The translations under genes were made by a program, and so were the position numbers. A stretch of DNA of 64,000 nucleotides. Source: Mesorhizobium sp. M2D.F.Ca.ET.226.01.1.1 (GTDB lineage: Bacteria > Pseudomonadota > Alphaproteobacteria > Rhizobiales > Rhizobiaceae). The stretch covers positions 186,001-250,000 of the forward strand of contig NZ_RZOY02000007.1 of assembly GCF_004022705.2 (NCBI RefSeq). The letters are read 5' to 3'. The notes under the pieces are model-generated. The model saw only the letters and a program-made list of their open reading frames with translations, made no database searches and was not told the DNA's origin. Positions 36,343 through 45,794 of this stretch are shown here, in pieces; within the stretch, counting starts at the first letter, position 1, and each line of letters starts with the position of its first letter.

Positions 36343-37503
36343 CTAGACGACCCGCCGGCGAAAAATGGTCGCCGCCGCCAGCGCTGCGCAGATCGCGCCG
36401 AGCGCGACCGGCAGTCCGGCGGCGCCGACGACGTCCATGACACCGCCGGTGAGCGGCGGCACGAGGATGCCGCCGAAACCCCACATCAGCGAGAAGGCCG
36501 CATTGCCGGCGACCAGCGCCGAGCCGGTGAACCGTTCGCCGAGCTCGATGATCGACATCGTGTAGATGCCGTAGGACACCGCGCCCCAGACGAAGACGCA
36601 AACCCAGATCAGCGGCGTCTCGATCAGGGCCGGCAAAAGCACGCAGCCGAGGATCGTCACGGCGACGCAGCCGAAGCGCACCAGGCGCGCCGTCAACCGT
36701 TCGGCGAGCAGGCCGAGCGGCACCTGCATGGCGATGTTGCCGGCGATCATCACCGAAAGCAGCGCCGACATGCGCGCTTCGGGAATACCGTAATGCGTCC
36801 CATAGACCGGCAGCAGCGCCAGGATCGCCTGCTCGAAACCGGCGGCAACGATCACCGCCGACAAAAGCAGCCAGGCCATTGGTATGAAGCCCAGCACCGA
36901 AACCTTGTTCTCGGCCTCCTCGACCTTAGGCAGCCGGCGCACCACCGCGGCCAGGCAGCCGCCGCAGAACAGAAAAGCTCCGATGCCGACCAGGAAAGGC
37001 GGCCAGCCTTCGGTCCCGACAGCAAGTAGGCAGAGCGGCCCGGCCGCGAAGCCGGCCGAAATGATGGTGGAATAGATGCCCATGACGCGGCCGCGCCGCG
37101 CCGGCGGCGCCAGCGCGATCACCCAGATTTCGCTGAGCACGTAGAGCGGATTGGTCACCACGCCGATCAGGAAGCGCAGCGGGAACCACAGATAGACATT
37201 TTGCGTCCAGCCGACCAGTGCCAGCACCAACGCCGAGAGCGCGGCGCAGGTCAGCGCGGTGCACCCTGCCCCGAACCGGCGCGCCAACGCCGGGATCAGC
37301 GGCGAGGACAGGATGAAGCCGACCGGCGTCATCGCCGCCGACAGTCCGATCATCGCCGGCGAAACGCCTTGCCCCTGCAGGATGAAGCTCAGCAGCGGAT
37401 AGGAAAGCCCCTGCGCGATGGCGAACACCGACACGGTCGCAATCACGCCGGTGATCGCGGCCCACTCTACGCTCTCGCTGCTCTTTGAATCCGCCAGAGC
37501 CAT
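36343..37503 (-). CDS. Major facilitator superfamily transporter
   Basis: 386 residues from ATG 37503 (GGAGCAGGAAAC upstream; a TTG five codons earlier is possible). Twelve hydrophobic segments with the YcaD/YfkF-type layout; the loop after helix 2 (PALARRFGAG) and the PPARRGRVMGIYS loop between helices 4 and 5 are typical of MFS. It is divergent from the first MttB gene across 242 bp, so import or export of that enzyme's substrate or product is a reasonable guess, but no substrate can be read from sequence. Confidence 0.82.
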   Translation of the reverse strand: MALADSKSSESVEWAAITGVIATVSVFAIAQGLSYPLLSFILQGQGVSPAMIGLSAAMTPVGFILSSPLIPALARRFGAGCTALTCAALSALVLALVGWTQNVYLWFPLRFLIGVVTNPLYVLSEIWVIALAPPARRGRVMGIYSTIISAGFAAGPLCLLAVGTEGWPPFLVGIGAFLFCGGCLAAVVRRLPKVEEAENKVSVLGFIPMAWLLLSAVIVAAGFEQAILALLPVYGTHYGIPEARMSALLSVMIAGNIAMQVPLGLLAERLTARLVRFGCVAVTILGCVLLPALIETPLIWVCVFVWGAVSYGIYTMSIIELGERFTGSALVAGNAAFSLMWGFGGILVPPLTGGVMDVVGAAGLPVALGAICAALAAATIFRRRVV

Positions 37504-37745
37504 CGTTTCCTGCTCCAATCGCCTGGAGGCTTAGCCGTTGTGGCGGGTCGCCGTAAGGCCCACAGCCGGCGAAAGCGGATGCTCCAGCCAAACCCTGTCA
37601 GGAGCGCCGGCGCCGCAGGGAACGCTCGCGCACCCTCCCCCTCCGGCATGTCGCTTCCCTCGCCCTAGTGGTCGCCGCCTCCTCACCGGCTGCATGGCCG
37701 TCGGTCCATTATGCCGGCCGAATACGGACCCTGACGAGGCATTTC

Positions 37746-39323
37746 ATGACCGCTGCCCTCCATCCCGCCGAACCGGCCCTGGCAACCGATCGCACCCGCC
37801 GTGGCGGCCGCGCGGGGAAACGCGCCGGCGGCTCGGCCGTCTTCGAGCAGCCCGCTTTCCGGCAGTTGAAGAACCCGCTGACGCCGACCAAGTTCGTCTC
37901 CGACGACGAGTTGGAATCGATCCACCTCGCATCGCTGCGGGTGCTGAAGGAGATCGGCGTCGATGTCCTGCACGACGAAGCCCGCCGCATCATGAGGGCG
38001 CATGGCGCGGATGTGCGCGAAGGCTCGGAGCGCGTGCGCTTCGACAGCGACATGATTCTCGAGCTCGTCTCGCACTGCCCGTCGGAATTCACGCTGCATG
38101 CCCGCAACCCGGCGCATAATCTGCGCTTCGGCGGCGACAACGTCATCCTGTCGATGATGGCCTCGGCGCCCAACTGCTCCGACCTCGATCGCGGCCGCCG
38201 GCCTGGCAACCAGGCCGATTACCGCAACTTCTTACGCCTGGCGCAGATGCACAATATCCTCAACTGCACCGGCGGCTATCCGGTCGAGCCGATCGACATC
38301 CATCCCTCGGTTCGGCACCTGGAATGCATCCGCGACCTCGCCATGCTGACCGACAAGGTCTTCCACATCTATTCGCTCGGCAAGGAGCGCAACGTCGACG
38401 GCATCGAGATCACCCGCATCGCCCGCAGCATCACCCGCGAGCAGCTGATGCAGGAACCTTCGGTCTTCACCATCATCAACACCAATTCGCCGCTCAAGCT
38501 CGACGTGCCGATGATGGAAGGCATCATCCAGATGTCGAGCATGGGCCAGGTCGTCATCGTCACGCCGTTCACGCTATCGGGCGCCATGGCCCCGGTCACC
38601 GTCGCCGGCGCGCTGGTGCAGCAGAACGCCGAGGCGCTCTCCGGCATCGCCTTCGCGCAGATGGTGAAGAAGGGCGCTCCGGTCGGCTATGGCGGCTTCA
38701 CCTCCAATGTCGACATGAAATCCGGCGCGCCGGCTTTCGGAACGCCCGAATATATGAAGGCGCAGCTCGTCGGCGGCCAGCTCGCCCGCCGCTATAACCT
38801 CCCCTATCGCACCTCCAACACCTGCGCCGCCAACACGGTCGACGCACAGGCCGCCTATGAAAGTGTGTTCTCGCTCTGGGGCGCGATCCAGGGCGGCGGC
38901 AATCTGATGATGCATGGCGCCGGCTGGCTTGAGGGCGGCCTGCGCTGCTCCTATGAAAAGACCATCCTCGACATCGACCTGTTGCAGATGGTGGCCGAGT
39001 ACCTGACGCCTCTCGACCTCTCCGAGGACGCGCTCGGCTTCGACGCCATCCAGTCGGTAGGCCCGGGCGGCCATTTCTTCGGCACCCCGCACACGCAGGC
39101 TCGCTACAAGACCGCCTTCTACTCGCCGATCGTCTCCGACTGGCGCAACTTCGAGACCTGGACCGAGGCGGGCTCTCCGACGGCGATGGAACGCACCAAC
39201 AAGGTGTGGAAGGAGCGCCTTGCGTCCTACGAGGAGCCGTATATGGATCCGGCCATCCGCGAGGAACTCAACGACTTCGTCGAGAAGCGCCGCGCCGAAG
39301 GCGGCGCGCCGACGGATTTCTGA
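37746..39323 (+). CDS. MttB-family (non-pyrrolysine) methyltransferase, copy 1
   Basis: 525 residues, PF06253 trimethylamine-methyltransferase family. The frame is continuous with no in-frame TAG, so this is a non-pyrrolysine member. Characterised non-Pyl members (MtgB, MtpB, MtcB) demethylate quaternary amines such as glycine betaine, proline betaine or carnitine and pass the methyl to a corrinoid protein. Recognisable family segments include FTLHARNP, GAMAPVTVAGAL and HGAGWLEGGL. The N-terminus (about residues 13-27) is Arg/Gly-rich (RTRRGGRAGKRAGG), like its paralogue at 54639. The FAD/GcvT dehydrogenase follows 76 bp downstream. The substrate is not known. Confidence 0.85.
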   Translation: MTAALHPAEPALATDRTRRGGRAGKRAGGSAVFEQPAFRQLKNPLTPTKFVSDDELESIHLASLRVLKEIGVDVLHDEARRIMRAHGADVREGSERVRFDSDMILELVSHCPSEFTLHARNPAHNLRFGGDNVILSMMASAPNCSDLDRGRRPGNQADYRNFLRLAQMHNILNCTGGYPVEPIDIHPSVRHLECIRDLAMLTDKVFHIYSLGKERNVDGIEITRIARSITREQLMQEPSVFTIINTNSPLKLDVPMMEGIIQMSSMGQVVIVTPFTLSGAMAPVTVAGALVQQNAEALSGIAFAQMVKKGAPVGYGGFTSNVDMKSGAPAFGTPEYMKAQLVGGQLARRYNLPYRTSNTCAANTVDAQAAYESVFSLWGAIQGGGNLMMHGAGWLEGGLRCSYEKTILDIDLLQMVAEYLTPLDLSEDALGFDAIQSVGPGGHFFGTPHTQARYKTAFYSPIVSDWRNFETWTEAGSPTAMERTNKVWKERLASYEEPYMDPAIREELNDFVEKRRAEGGAPTDF

Positions 39324-39399
39324 TCTGCGTTCGGGCGGGCAACTGCCCGCCGCTCATCCCCGTTTCTGACTCCACATTGCATAAGACGGATCTATCTAC

Positions 39400-41970
39400 A
39401 TGAAATCCCACGTTAAAGCGGTTGTCATCGGCGGCGGCGTCGTCGGCTGCTCGGTGCTCTATCATTTGGCCAAGGCCGGCTGGACCGACATCATGCTGAT
39501 CGAGCGCTCGGAGCTCACCTCCGGCTCGTCCTGGCATGCGGCGGGCGGCTTCCATACGCTGAACGGCGACCCGAACGTCGCCAAGCTGCAGGCCTACACG
39601 GTCCAGCTTTACAAGGAGATCGAGGAACTCTCCGGCCAATCCTGCTCGCTGCATCTGACCGGCGGCGTGATGATGGCCGACACGCCGGAGCGCATGGACT
39701 TCCTGCGGCTGGCCCACGCCAAGGGCCGTTATCTCGGCATGGACACCGAGCTGATCACGCCATCGGAGGCGAAGGCGATGTTCCCGCTGATGGACGAAAA
39801 GAATTTCGTCGGCGCCATGTGGGATCCGGTCGAAGGCCATCTCGACCCATCGGGCACCACCATCGCCTATTCCAAGGCCGCGAAAAAGCTTGGCGCCGAG
39901 ATCGTGCTTCGCAACCGCGTCGTCGATCTCACGCAGCAGCCGGACGGCACCTGGAACGTCGTCACCGAACAGGGCACGGTGCACGCCGAACATGTCGTCA
40001 ACTGCGGCGGCCTGTGGGCGCGCGAGATCGGCCGCATGGTCGGCGTCGAGCTGCCGGTGCTGGCGATGGAGCATATGTACCTGCTCACCGAGCCGATGCC
40101 GGAGGTCGAGGAATTCAACAAGTCAACCGGCCGCGAGATGATCGGCGTGCTCGACTTCAAGGGCGAGATCTACACCCGCCAGGAGCGCAATGGCATCCTG
40201 CTCGGCACCTATGAAAAGGCCTGCAAACCTTGGTCGCCGGTGAACACCCCGTGGGATTTCGGCCATGAACTCTTGCAGCCCGACATTGACCGCATCGCGC
40301 CATCGCTGGAGATCGGCTTCAAGCACTTCCCCGGCATCGAAAAGGCCGGCATCAAGCAGATCATCAACGGCCCCTTCACCTTCGCGCTTGATGGCAACCC
40401 GCTGGTCGGCCCGGTGCAGGGCCTGACCAATTTCTGGTGCGCCTGCGCCGTCATGGCCGGCTTCAGCCAGGGCGGCGGCGTCGGCCTGGCGCTTTCCAAC
40501 TGGATGGTGCATGGCGATCCGGGTTTCGACGTGTGGGGCATGGACGTCGCCCGCTTCGGCGAATGGGCGACGCTGCGCTACACCAACGCCAAGGTGCGTG
40601 AGAACTATTCGCGCCGCTTCTCGATCCGCTTCCCGAACGAGGAACTGCCCGCCGCCCGTCCGGCGCAGACCACGCCGCTCTACGACACCATGCTCGCCAA
40701 CAACGCGGTCATGGGCGATAGCTGGGGCCTGGAAACCCCGCTCTGGTTCGCGCCGAAGGGCACCGAGCCGAAGGACATCGTCTCCTTCCACCGCTCGAAC
40801 GACTTCGGCCCGATCGGCGAGGAAGTGCGCGCCACGCGCGATGGCGTCGGCGTCACCGAGATCGCCAACTTCGCCAAATACGAGGTCTCGGGTCCCGGCG
40901 CCGAGGATTTCCTCAACCGGCTGATGACCAACCGCATGCCCAAGGTCGGCCGCATCGTGCTGACCCCGATGGTCAACGAGTTCGGCAAGCTGATCGGCGA
41001 CTTCACCATCGCCAAGTCGGGCGAGGACCGCTTCATGATCTGGGGCTCTTCGGCCGCGCAGAAATACCATATGCGCTGGTTCGAAAAGCATCTGCCGAAG
41101 GACGGGTCGGTACGCATTCACCGCTTCGACCAGACGCTGGTTGGCCTATCGATCGCAGGGCCCAAGTCGCGCGACCTTTTGCAGAAACTGGTCGATGTCG
41201 AGGTCTCGACCAAGGCCTTCCGCTTCATGGACTTCCGCGAGATGGCGGTCGGCGGCGCGCCCTGCATGGTCAACCGCATCACCTATACCGGCGACCTCGG
41301 CTATGAGATCTGGATGGCGCCGGCCTATCAGCGCCTCGTCTACAAGGCGATCAAGGACGCGGGCGCGGAATTCGGCATCGTCGACTTCGGCATGCGCGCG
41401 CTGCTGTCCATGCGCCTGGAAAAGAACTTCCCGACGTGGTTCCGCGAGTTGCGTCCGATCTACGGCCCGTTCGAAGGCTCGATGGATCGCTTCATCAAGC
41501 TCGAGAAGAACGACTTCATCGGCCGCGAGGCTTCCGCCAAGGAGCATGCCGAAGGGCCGAAGCTGCGCCGCGTCTCCTTCATAGTCGACGCGGCCGATGC
41601 CGATGTGATGGGCGATGAGCCGATCTGGGCCAAGGTCAGCAAGGACTACGGCACGGTGGAGAAGCCGCATGGCTACGGCGCTCCGCGCTTCGACACGTCG
41701 GGCAAGGAAGTGCGCGGCTCCAAGGCGGCCGAAGGGGCATCCGCCGTGCGCGGCATCGTCGATGGCGACTGGCGCGTCGTCGGCTGGGTGACCTCGGGCG
41801 GCTATGCGCATTACGTCCAGAAGTCGATGGCGCAGGGCTATGTGCCCGCCGCCCTCGCCGAGGACGAAAGCGCCGGCCTGTTCGAGATCGAGATCCTCGG
41901 CCACCGCCGCCCGGCCCGCATCAATGTCGAGCCGCCCTTCGATCCGAGCGGCGAGAAGATGCGGACCTGA
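39400..41970 (+). CDS. FAD-dependent dehydrogenase with GcvT domains (dimethylglycine/sarcosine dehydrogenase type)
   Basis: 856 residues. The N-terminal half is a DAO-type FAD domain: GGGVVG at 11-16 and His46 in SSWHAAGG at the position where dimethylglycine and sarcosine dehydrogenases bind FAD covalently. The C-terminal half (about 430-850) is GcvT-like and should bind tetrahydrofolate to collect the released C1 unit as methylene-THF. The pair with the upstream MttB suggests stepwise demethylation, quaternary to tertiary by MttB and tertiary to secondary by this enzyme; that is inference. The exact substrate (dimethylglycine, sarcosine, N-methylproline or similar) is unresolved. Confidence 0.88.
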   Translation: MKSHVKAVVIGGGVVGCSVLYHLAKAGWTDIMLIERSELTSGSSWHAAGGFHTLNGDPNVAKLQAYTVQLYKEIEELSGQSCSLHLTGGVMMADTPERMDFLRLAHAKGRYLGMDTELITPSEAKAMFPLMDEKNFVGAMWDPVEGHLDPSGTTIAYSKAAKKLGAEIVLRNRVVDLTQQPDGTWNVVTEQGTVHAEHVVNCGGLWAREIGRMVGVELPVLAMEHMYLLTEPMPEVEEFNKSTGREMIGVLDFKGEIYTRQERNGILLGTYEKACKPWSPVNTPWDFGHELLQPDIDRIAPSLEIGFKHFPGIEKAGIKQIINGPFTFALDGNPLVGPVQGLTNFWCACAVMAGFSQGGGVGLALSNWMVHGDPGFDVWGMDVARFGEWATLRYTNAKVRENYSRRFSIRFPNEELPAARPAQTTPLYDTMLANNAVMGDSWGLETPLWFAPKGTEPKDIVSFHRSNDFGPIGEEVRATRDGVGVTEIANFAKYEVSGPGAEDFLNRLMTNRMPKVGRIVLTPMVNEFGKLIGDFTIAKSGEDRFMIWGSSAAQKYHMRWFEKHLPKDGSVRIHRFDQTLVGLSIAGPKSRDLLQKLVDVEVSTKAFRFMDFREMAVGGAPCMVNRITYTGDLGYEIWMAPAYQRLVYKAIKDAGAEFGIVDFGMRALLSMRLEKNFPTWFRELRPIYGPFEGSMDRFIKLEKNDFIGREASAKEHAEGPKLRRVSFIVDAADADVMGDEPIWAKVSKDYGTVEKPHGYGAPRFDTSGKEVRGSKAAEGASAVRGIVDGDWRVVGWVTSGGYAHYVQKSMAQGYVPAALAEDESAGLFEIEILGHRRPARINVEPPFDPSGEKMRT

Positions 41971-42001
41971 CGCGCCCTATTGTTGGATTGCGCCGGTTGC
42001 T

Positions 42002-43564
42002 ATGGCATGGTCGAGCCCACTACCGGCGCATCAGAACGAGAAGACGATCCCCTTGCGGCAGTTAGAGAAATGGACCGACTGGCTCTGCGATGAACGGGTC
42101 GGTCCCTTCAGCGCCGCGGTCGCGTTTACCCTCGTCTACTGCCTGATCCAGATCGTGGTGATGGCGCTGGTGTCCCACGTCGTGGGCACCGGCGTCGGCG
42201 TCGACGATTCCGAGCAGTTGATGGAAATGCGGTTCCTGGCCGCCGGCTACGGCAGCTCGCAGCCGCCTCTATACACCTGGCTCGCCATGCTCGCGGCCTC
42301 GCTGGTCGGGACCAGCGTCCTTGCCCTCAAGATCGTAAAATACGGGCTGCTCGCCACGGGCCTGATCGCGTATTTCACCGCGATACGCCGCTTTGGCTAT
42401 TCGAACCGCGCCGCTGCCGCCGGTCTGTTCGGGCTGCTTCTGTTTCCCCAGATTTTTTGGGAGATGCAGCACGCGCTCACCCACTCGGTCGCCATATTCT
42501 GTTTCACCTCGGTGATGCTGTTAGCGCTGGTCGAGGTCAAGAAGCGCCGGTCGGCCATCGCTTATGCGCTGTTTGGCCTCGCGACGGCGGCGGCGATGCT
42601 GTCGAAATACAACATCGTCATCTTCCTTGCCGCGCTGTTCCTGGCGGCACTGTCGCTTCGCGAAACGCGTGAGGCGATCTTCGACCGCCGCTTCCTGATC
42701 AGCGTGGCCGTGGCGATCCTCGCCTGCCTCCCGACGCTTCAATGGAACATCGCGCACCCGGATGACCTCCTGGCGCACAGCGGCGGGTTCGGCGCTGGCC
42801 AAGGCGACAGCGTCATGGAGACGGCGGCGCTCGCCCTGCGGGGACTTGGCAACGCGATGCTCAATTTCGCGGGTCTGCCGATAGCTATCGTGGCCGTCGC
42901 GTTTTTCCTGGTCGCACGGAAAGCCGCGACAACCCCACAGCCGATGCGCTGGCCCGAAAAGTTGCTGTGGCGCACGATCGCCCTTGCCGTGCTGGTCACG
43001 CTGGTGGTGGTTCTGGCCGGTGGCGTCACCCAGTTTCGCGATCGTTGGGTGCTGCCCATATTCGTCCTTTTGCCCGCCGCCCTTGCCATGCGTTTTGACG
43101 CGATCGGCCAAAGGGGCGGAAAAGCGCAAGCGACCATCGTCTTTGTCGGCGCGGTCCTCGCGATCCTTGTGCTGCCGGTAAGCTGGTACATGCACGTGAA
43201 CGGCGGCGACAGCCGCGGCGGCATCGTACGCATGGACTACCGGTCGCTTTACGACCAGATCAGCGCCGACGGTCCGGTCAAGACCGTGGTCTCGAGCTGG
43301 TTCTGGATCGGCAATCTGCGCCTCGTCGACGCCGACCTCATCGTGCTCGATGACGAGATACCGGACTTCGCCCGCTTCATCCGCGAACCGGCGGTGCTTG
43401 TGCTCGCCAATGACAGGGAACCGCCCTCGGATGTTTTCGTGGAGATGGCAAAAGCCGGCTACGCGATGGACACCGTCCACCGCCGTATTGAGGTGCCGCA
43501 GGCGCTCGGCTTCCCGCCGCGCCAGGTCATCGTTACCAGACTGCACAAGACAGCCGGGCAGTAG
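42002..43564 (+). CDS. ArnT/GT39-like membrane glycosyltransferase
   Basis: 520 residues from ATG 42002; the ribosome site is weak and a TTG at 42053 is an alternative. Multiple membrane helices and the first periplasmic loop with the acidic pair GVDDSEQLMEMRF followed by SQPPLYTWL are typical of PMT_2/ArnT-type glycosyltransferases that use polyprenyl-linked sugars. The acceptor is probably a surface glycan or lipid A. It lies 31 bp after the dehydrogenase and 9 bp before the DddP-like gene but has no obvious metabolic link with either. Confidence 0.82.
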   Translation: MAWSSPLPAHQNEKTIPLRQLEKWTDWLCDERVGPFSAAVAFTLVYCLIQIVVMALVSHVVGTGVGVDDSEQLMEMRFLAAGYGSSQPPLYTWLAMLAASLVGTSVLALKIVKYGLLATGLIAYFTAIRRFGYSNRAAAAGLFGLLLFPQIFWEMQHALTHSVAIFCFTSVMLLALVEVKKRRSAIAYALFGLATAAAMLSKYNIVIFLAALFLAALSLRETREAIFDRRFLISVAVAILACLPTLQWNIAHPDDLLAHSGGFGAGQGDSVMETAALALRGLGNAMLNFAGLPIAIVAVAFFLVARKAATTPQPMRWPEKLLWRTIALAVLVTLVVVLAGGVTQFRDRWVLPIFVLLPAALAMRFDAIGQRGGKAQATIVFVGAVLAILVLPVSWYMHVNGGDSRGGIVRMDYRSLYDQISADGPVKTVVSSWFWIGNLRLVDADLIVLDDEIPDFARFIREPAVLVLANDREPPSDVFVEMAKAGYAMDTVHRRIEVPQALGFPPRQVIVTRLHKTAGQ

Positions 43565-43573
43565 GGGGAACGA

Positions 43574-44911
43574 ATGGATTCGCAACGCTTCGGCCGGCAC
43601 CGCAAGATCATGCCCTTCGAACCCGGTTCGGTCGAAGCGCTGCGCGAGGCTTCGCGCCAAAAGGCGGCTTCGCTCAACCAGCATGTGCTGGGCTACGGCG
43701 CGACAGCCGAAGCCGAATGGGCGGCGGCCGGCATCGCAGCGCCCAACCTGCCCGCCATGCGCAAATACCGGCTGGAGCGCATCCGTGCCGAGCTGAAGCG
43801 CCGCGACTATGCCGGCGCCCTGCTCTACGACCCGGTCAACATCCGCTATGCGACGGACTCGACCAACATGCAGCTCTGGGTCGCCCACAACCCGACCCGC
43901 CACTGCTTTGTCGCCACCGAGGGGCCGGTGGTGTTGTTCGACTATTTTTCCTGCGAGCACCTGTCGGACCATTCGGGTGTCGTCGACGAGGTGCGGCCGG
44001 CGGTGTCTTGGATGTATCTCTACAGCGGCGAGTTGACTGATGAGAAGGTCCGCCGCTGGGGTGCCGGCATCGCGGAGCTCATGGCTGAGTTCGGCGGCAA
44101 TCGCCGCATCGCCGTCGACCACATCAATCCGGAAGGCGTCGAAGAACTCGCCCGCCGCGGCATTTCCGTGGGCAATGGCGAGGCGGTGATGGAGAATGCG
44201 CGGCTCATCAAATCGCCGGACGAAATCCTTGCCATGCGCCGTTCGATCATCGCCTGCGAGGCGGCGATGGGCGAGATGGAAGCGGCGCTGAAACCCGGCA
44301 TCTCCGAGAACGAGCTATGGGCGGAACTGCATCGCGGCAACATTGCGCGCGGCGGCGAATGGATCGAAACGCGGCTTCTATCGTCGGGGCCGCGCACCAA
44401 TCCCTGGTTCCAGGAATGCTCCTCGCGCGTCATTGAGAATGGCGACCTCGTCGCTTTCGATACAGACCTGATCGGCCCATATGGCTTCTGCGCCGACCTT
44501 TCGCGCACCTGGCTTTGCGGCGACAAGCGGCCGTCGAACGAGCAGCGTGACCTTTTCCGCATCGCTGCCGACCAGATCGCCCACAACACGGGTCTGATGC
44601 GGCCGGGCATCTCTTTCCGCGATCTCGTCGAGCGCTCGGCCGTGCCGCCGGGCGACTGTTTCCCTGCCCGCTATGGCGTGCTCTACCATGGCGTCGGCCT
44701 GGCCGACGAATATCCGACACTGCCGCACGCAAGCGACTGGACGGACGACACGCCGGACGGCGTGCTTGAACCCGGCATGGTGCTTTGCGTCGAAAGCTAT
44801 ATCGGCAGGCTGGGCGGGCGCGAAGGCGTCAAGATCGAGGAGCAAATCCTGATCACCGAGACCGGCAACGAGAAGCTATCAGCCTACCCGCTGGACGAGC
44901 GGCTGCTCTGA
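43574..44911 (+). CDS. dddP: M24-family DddP-type protein (candidate DMSP lyase)
   Basis: 445 residues. The pita-bread metal ligands Asp296, Asp298, Asp308, His372, Glu407 and Glu422 match, each shifted by one, the six ligands I recall for Ruegeria DddP (295, 297, 307, 371, 406, 421). The DddP catalytic Tyr366 and Asp377 equivalents are also present (Tyr367, Asp378). Long stretches such as NIRYATDSTNMQLW and RGGEWIETRLL are shared with DddP from memory. DddP cleaves dimethylsulfoniopropionate to dimethyl sulfide and acrylate. No acrylate-processing genes are adjacent. An M24 peptidase or a different methylated substrate remains possible. Confidence 0.8.
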   Translation: MDSQRFGRHRKIMPFEPGSVEALREASRQKAASLNQHVLGYGATAEAEWAAAGIAAPNLPAMRKYRLERIRAELKRRDYAGALLYDPVNIRYATDSTNMQLWVAHNPTRHCFVATEGPVVLFDYFSCEHLSDHSGVVDEVRPAVSWMYLYSGELTDEKVRRWGAGIAELMAEFGGNRRIAVDHINPEGVEELARRGISVGNGEAVMENARLIKSPDEILAMRRSIIACEAAMGEMEAALKPGISENELWAELHRGNIARGGEWIETRLLSSGPRTNPWFQECSSRVIENGDLVAFDTDLIGPYGFCADLSRTWLCGDKRPSNEQRDLFRIAADQIAHNTGLMRPGISFRDLVERSAVPPGDCFPARYGVLYHGVGLADEYPTLPHASDWTDDTPDGVLEPGMVLCVESYIGRLGGREGVKIEEQILITETGNEKLSAYPLDERLL

Positions 44912-45718
44912 CGCGCCGCCTTCGACCGCCGCGACGGCCTCGCGCATCGCGGCGATGATCGGGGCCGGCGTGGTCCTGGCGGTGATGTAGGGCAAGCCCT
45001 TGCGCCGCGCCGTCCAGCCGACGACCTTGACCTCCCGCGCAGCCGGCTCGAAACGCTGCGCCAGCGCCCAGCTCTGGCAGTCGATGGCCGCGATATCGGC
45101 CCTGCCCTCCGCGATGGCGACGATCGACGACCGGTGGCCGCCGCTTTCACTGCGCGAGGCAAAGATATCCAGGCTTTCGCCCATCGCTTCCAGGTCGCGC
45201 GTCAGCCCGATGAGGCCGGACATCGAATCCGGATTGTTGAAGGTGAAGCGCCTGCCGCGCAGAAGATCGATCGGGATAAGCGCCTTGCCGTTCTGCGGCG
45301 AGGCGACCGAGGATCCGCCGCCCGCGGCCATGACCACCGCGCTGGAATAGAGTTCGCCCTGCCCGCCTTCGAAGGCATCGTAGTTCGGCTGGGCAACCAC
45401 CCGCACATGCCGGGCAAGGCCGAGCTCCATAGGCCCCCAGCAGGTCTGCCCGAAAAGCAGCGCCGGGCTCAGCCAGAGTTGGTGAAAATCGAGCTCGTCC
45501 GGGGGCAGCGTCGCCGGGTCGGGCGCGATCAGCTCGCCTGCATCGTCGAGGATGCCGCCGGGCACCGCCGGCAGCTCGCGATTGCTGCGCACGACAGACT
45601 CCGGCGCATCGATGCCGCGTTGCCGGAAGGCCTCGCGAAGAAGCGCCCACTGCGCGTCGACTTCGCCACGCGCTTCGGACCAGTCATACATCGGCAGGGC
45701 CGCAACGAACTTGCTCAT
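44879..45718 (-). CDS. PhnD-like phosphate/phosphonate-type substrate-binding protein, no signal peptide
   Basis: 279 residues, PF12974 family (ALPMYDW at the start, TCWGPMELGL, FNNPDSMSGLIGL, GRADIAAIDCQSWALAQ). No signal peptide or lipobox is present at the ATG at 45718, and no permease or ATPase lies nearby, so it is not an ordinary binding protein of an ABC system. It might be a cytoplasmic sensor or enzyme-like relative. Its last 33 bp overlap the convergent DddP-like gene. Confidence 0.75.
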   Translation of the reverse strand: MSKFVAALPMYDWSEARGEVDAQWALLREAFRQRGIDAPESVVRSNRELPAVPGGILDDAGELIAPDPATLPPDELDFHQLWLSPALLFGQTCWGPMELGLARHVRVVAQPNYDAFEGGQGELYSSAVVMAAGGGSSVASPQNGKALIPIDLLRGRRFTFNNPDSMSGLIGLTRDLEAMGESLDIFASRSESGGHRSSIVAIAEGRADIAAIDCQSWALAQRFEPAAREVKVVGWTARRKGLPYITARTTPAPIIAAMREAVAAVEGGASEQPLVQRVG

Positions 45719-45794
45719 GTCGAATAGCTTTCAAAGGCAGGCGAGCTTCGGCGCCTGCGTTCCGCCGCGAAAAAGCGGTCGCGGAAAGTAGAGA

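Noticed and set aside
37746..39323. Possible pyrrolysine-containing MttB
   Set aside because: No in-frame TAG occurs in either MttB gene, and both frames run at full family length to a normal stop. No pyl genes were seen.
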